A stretch of 64,000 nt of DNA from UBA8079 sp049601915 (GTDB lineage Bacteria > Pseudomonadota > Alphaproteobacteria > UBA6615), in NCBI GenBank assembly GCA_049601915.1, contig JBMYRB010000001.1:1-64000 (forward strand). The letters run 5' to 3'. The notes under the pieces were generated by a model, which was not told where the DNA came from, searched no databases, and was given only the letters and a program-made list of their open reading frames with translations. How positions within the stretch are numbered: the stretch's first letter is position 1; the number at the start of each line of letters is the position of its first letter. Positions 61,493 through 64,000 of the stretch are shown piece by piece. The translations under genes and the position numbers were made by a program.

Positions 61493-62832
61493 AAGCGCTC
61501 ACGCGCGTGCCTCGCATTCTTCGGCTGACGCTCAAGCGAATCCTGCCGCGCGGCCTGCTGGCACGCTCCCTGCTGATCATTGTGGTGCCCCTCGTGCTGC
61601 TGCAGGTGGTGAGCGGCGTCATCTTCTATGACCGGCACTGGTCAAATGTCAGCCGACACCGCGCAACGGCACTCTCCGGCGATATCTCCATGGTGCTAGA
61701 GCTGATCGACGAAAACCCGGTATCCAGTAATCGACCCCAATTGTTTGAGCTGGCGCGCCGCACGCTCGACCTCGTCCTCGACTATGAAGAGGGAACAATC
61801 CTGCCGAACACCCAATTCGAACCGGCGGGAAATCTCGAGGTCACCCTGTCCCGTTCGTTGCGCGAAGCCGTGCAACGGCCCTTCATGATCGATACGAGCA
61901 GCCAGAGCGATCGGGTCCTGATCGACATCCAGCTGCCCTCCGGCGTTTTGAAGGTTTCCGCGAACGAAGAGCGGCTTATCAGTTCGACCACCAAGATATT
62001 CATTTTCTGGATGATCGGCACATCGTTGATTCTGTTCGCGGTGGCGACCCTGTTCATGCGCAATCAGGTCAGTCCCATCCGACGGCTCGCGACGGCGGCG
62101 GAAAATTTCGGCAAGGGCCGGGACACACCGAATTTCAAACCCTCCGGTGCGACCGAAGTACGCCAGGCCGCCAGCGCATTTATGGCGATGCGCAACCGGC
62201 TGGAACGGCAAATTCAGCAACGCACGGATATGCTCTCCGGCGTCAGCCACGACCTGCGCACCCCCCTGACCCGGATGAAACTACAGCTCGCGATGCTGAA
62301 CCGGAACACGGAAATCGACGAGCTCAATTCCGATGTGGCCGCGATGGAAGGAATGATCGAAGGCTATCTGAATTTTGCCCGGGGCGAAGGTACCCAGGAA
62401 CGACAACTCATCGACGCCGGCAAGCTGCTCGAAGAGGTTGCCCATGACGCACGCCGAAACGGTGCGAACATAACGGCACATGTCGCGGAACCGGTTGCAC
62501 TGCCGCTGGCACAGGCCGCCATAAGGCGCTGTCTCACCAACCTTGCCGACAACGCGGCACGCCATGCGGAAACGGTCGAGATGCACCTGCGCCGCAACGG
62601 CAGCGTTCTGGAAATCACTGTCGATGACGATGGGTCTGGAATTCCCGAAGACAAGCGCGACGACGTGTTCCGGCCGTTTTTCCGTTTGGACGAGTCCCGC
62701 AACCAGGAAACCGGTGGCACCGGTCTCGGCCTTTCGATCGCCCAGGACATCGTCCATGGACATGGCGGTGAAATCAGCCTCGGGGAATCACCGGCGGGCG
62801 GTTTGCAGGTCCTGATCCGGATTCCGATATAG
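61480..62832 (+). CDS. Sensor histidine kinase, EnvZ-like
   Basis: The 450-residue kinase has two membrane helices (about 30-50 and 173-193) bounding a periplasmic domain of about 120 residues, a HAMP segment (MRNQVSPIRRLATAAENFGK), the dimerisation box with His257 (LSGVSHDLRTPLTRMKLQLA), the N box (LADNAARHAETVEMHL), G1 (VDDDGSGIPEDKRDDVF) and G2 (GGTGLGLSIAQDIVHGHGG). It should phosphorylate the response regulator encoded just upstream. The signal is unknown. Confidence 0.93.
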   Translation: MARLEALTRVPRILRLTLKRILPRGLLARSLLIIVVPLVLLQVVSGVIFYDRHWSNVSRHRATALSGDISMVLELIDENPVSSNRPQLFELARRTLDLVLDYEEGTILPNTQFEPAGNLEVTLSRSLREAVQRPFMIDTSSQSDRVLIDIQLPSGVLKVSANEERLISSTTKIFIFWMIGTSLILFAVATLFMRNQVSPIRRLATAAENFGKGRDTPNFKPSGATEVRQAASAFMAMRNRLERQIQQRTDMLSGVSHDLRTPLTRMKLQLAMLNRNTEIDELNSDVAAMEGMIEGYLNFARGEGTQERQLIDAGKLLEEVAHDARRNGANITAHVAEPVALPLAQAAIRRCLTNLADNAARHAETVEMHLRRNGSVLEITVDDDGSGIPEDKRDDVFRPFFRLDESRNQETGGTGLGLSIAQDIVHGHGGEISLGESPAGGLQVLIRIPI

Positions 62833-62853
62833 GCGCACAAGGCACCACAGGCG

Positions 62854-63192
62854 TCAGAACAGGCGCCCACCATTCTCGACCCGCTGATCAACATTCAGCA
62901 AGACAACGGCCCCATTATCATCGGGAAAGCCCAGCACCAGAATTTCCGACATGAACTTGCCGATCTGTTTGGGTGGAAAATTCACCACCGCGGCAACCTG
63001 ACGGCCGACCAATTGCTCGGGCGCGTAATGAACGGTCAATTGCGCCGAGGTTTTCCGGATGCCGATCTCCACCCCCAGATCGACCCATAATTTAATCGCC
63101 GGACGGCGGGCTTCCGGAAAGGGCTGCGCGTCGACAATGGTACCAACCCGGATATCCAACTTCTGAAAATCGTCGAACGTAATCTCACTCAT
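62854..63192 (-). CDS. csaA: tRNA-binding-domain protein CsaA
   Basis: The 112-residue protein is a lone tRNA-binding OB domain: FDDFQKLDIRVGTIVDAQPF, RRPAIKLWVDLGVEIGIRKT, VVNFPPKQIGKFMSEILVLG and VLLNVDQRVENGGRL. In Bacillus CsaA has chaperone activity linked to export, and the structure binds tRNA-like RNA as a dimer. It overlaps the upstream TetR gene by four bases (ATGA), which suggests coupled translation. Confidence 0.9.
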   Translation of the reverse strand: MSEITFDDFQKLDIRVGTIVDAQPFPEARRPAIKLWVDLGVEIGIRKTSAQLTVHYAPEQLVGRQVAAVVNFPPKQIGKFMSEILVLGFPDDNGAVVLLNVDQRVENGGRLF

Positions 63193-63803
63193 GATGCACC
63201 GCCCTGCACACGCGCACACGCGCCCGCAAGACAAAGCGCCGGCCCCATCAGATCGAGCGCGCGGCCGAGATTGCGATCGAGCGAGGCCATGGTGATCGAC
63301 AGGTCGGGGGTATCGTCGCGCAACCAGTCGCGTTGCGTTGCCAGCCAGACCGCCGAAAGCCCCTTGGCAAAAACCACAGCCGAAAGACATTTGTCCGGAT
63401 AGCCCGCAGCAGCAGCCAGAGACGCAAAGGACCGCTGACTTTGAGGCAGGCGGCGCAGCAGGGTTATCGGGTCTGCCGGCACCTCCCGAACCAGACGCGC
63501 AACCGCCTGCCGGTGTTGCTGCAGCGTCTCGAACCGCCGCATCAGGATATCCAGCAGCTCATCGTAATGCGCGGCAGGGTCGGTCCCCGCTTGTGCATCC
63601 GCGCAGGCGGCCGCATCGACGCGACGCGCGTAAGCATCAAGCAGTTCCCCCCTGTCCGCGCACAACGCACGCACGTCCGACGGTGCCATACCCGCGTGTA
63701 ACGCAATCGCATCGAGCGTGATCGCCGACCAGCCATCGGTCGCGACCATGTCGAGCATGGCGTCGATCAACTTGTTCAGGTTTTCGCCGTCGTTTTCGGT
63801 CAT
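63189..63803 (-). CDS. TetR-family regulator
   Basis: The 204-residue protein has an N-terminal TetR-like helix-turn-helix: LIDAMLDMVATDGWSAITLD, AIALHAGMAPSDVRALCADR and GELLDAYARRVDAAA. The C-terminal domain (PITLLRRLPQSQRSFASLAA, AKGLSAVWLATQRDWLRDD) resembles the COQ9/RpsU-divergent TetR group. The ATG at 63803 has GGAG five bases upstream; a frame extension to 63839 exists. It is in an operon with csaA and lies after proC on the same strand. Confidence 0.75.
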   Translation of the reverse strand: MTENDGENLNKLIDAMLDMVATDGWSAITLDAIALHAGMAPSDVRALCADRGELLDAYARRVDAAACADAQAGTDPAAHYDELLDILMRRFETLQQHRQAVARLVREVPADPITLLRRLPQSQRSFASLAAAAGYPDKCLSAVVFAKGLSAVWLATQRDWLRDDTPDLSITMASLDRNLGRALDLMGPALCLAGACARVQGGAS

Positions 63804-63860
63804 ACCGGCTCCGATAGGTCCGAAACCTAGGACAGACATGGCACCCTGTTAAGCGAAACG

Positions 63861-64000
63861 CTAGCCGGCAAGCTCGCGGGAACGCTCGGTCGCGCGCAAG
63901 ATAGCGCGGGTCATCAACGCGGTCAGACCATCATCTGACATCAGAATATCGAGGGCTGCCGCCGTCGTGCCCCCGGGGCTGGTCACATTTTCGCGCAGGG
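63861..64000 (-). CDS. proC: Pyrroline-5-carboxylate reductase, C-terminal part (runs off right edge)
   Basis: The minus strand from the edge reads LRENVTSPGGTTAAALDILM, then LTALMTRAILRATERSRELAG and a TAG stop at 63861-63863. RENVTSPGGTTAA is the ProC signature that contacts the substrate and the other subunit. The enzyme makes proline from pyrroline-5-carboxylate with NADPH. The N-terminal Rossmann domain lies beyond the window. Confidence 0.9.
   Translation of the reverse strand, partial: LRENVTSPGGTTAAALDILMSDDGLTALMTRAILRATERSRELAG

Overview
The window comes from a high-GC alphaproteobacterium, probably near the Rhodospirillales. The evidence is a GapR/DUF2312 protein, DUF1244, a three-gene proton-translocating transhydrogenase, a PetP/PetR-like regulator pair, and codon use strongly biased to G or C at third positions. 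All assignments come from reading the sequence; no database search was run.

Layout. 1-1330: integrase remnant running off the left edge beside a tRNA-Pro gene, a palindromic repeat and a beheaded GMC oxidoreductase. 1594-5192: apt, a D-erythronate dehydrogenase-like SDR, an aminotransferase, a PaaI thioesterase and hspQ. 5239-9772: a TPP riboswitch in front of a complete branched-chain-amino-acid-type (HAAT) ABC importer, a candidate uncharacterised importer of thiamine or a precursor. 9769-15656: an SH3 protein, a hypothetical, pyrE, and a peptide-type ABC importer without ATPases. 15663-16372: decayed AraC and cupredoxin genes. 16374-24937: a tight eight-gene operon encoding a MotA/TolQ-like channel, two membrane-anchored VWA proteins, PEGA and FGE-fold proteins, a lipoprotein, a tiny exported peptide and a secreted protein. 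I see this as the best candidate for an undescribed system, an ion-driven envelope complex. 25182-28564: rpsU with a bidirectional terminator, then pntB/pntAB/pntAA. 28740-35103: small metabolic genes, a 2OG oxygenase/TetR pair behind a twin palindromic operator, and several broken genes. 35137-45021: an ABC1 kinase, oligoendopeptidase F, acyl-CoA synthetase, a sugar epimerase and a giant indolepyruvate ferredoxin oxidoreductase. 45092-54004: gapR, DUF1244, aspartate aminotransferase, a small membrane protein with an FNR box, uvrB, msrA and a CaCA antiporter, with more broken genes between. 54082-59265: uvrC, pgsA and molybdenum cofactor genes (mobB, moeA, moaD, moaE). 59276-64000: ilvE, petP/petR-like regulators with a histidine kinase, csaA, a TetR gene and the 3' end of proC.

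Two themes run across the window. First, about a dozen genes are broken by a single in-frame stop, a one-base frameshift or truncation, while their neighbours are intact; this suggests recent relaxed selection or sequence error. Second, several intact genes (rpsU, the CaCA antiporter, a Bcr-type MFS transporter, one VWA protein) seem to begin at ATC, ATT or CTG rather than ATG, GTG or TTG.
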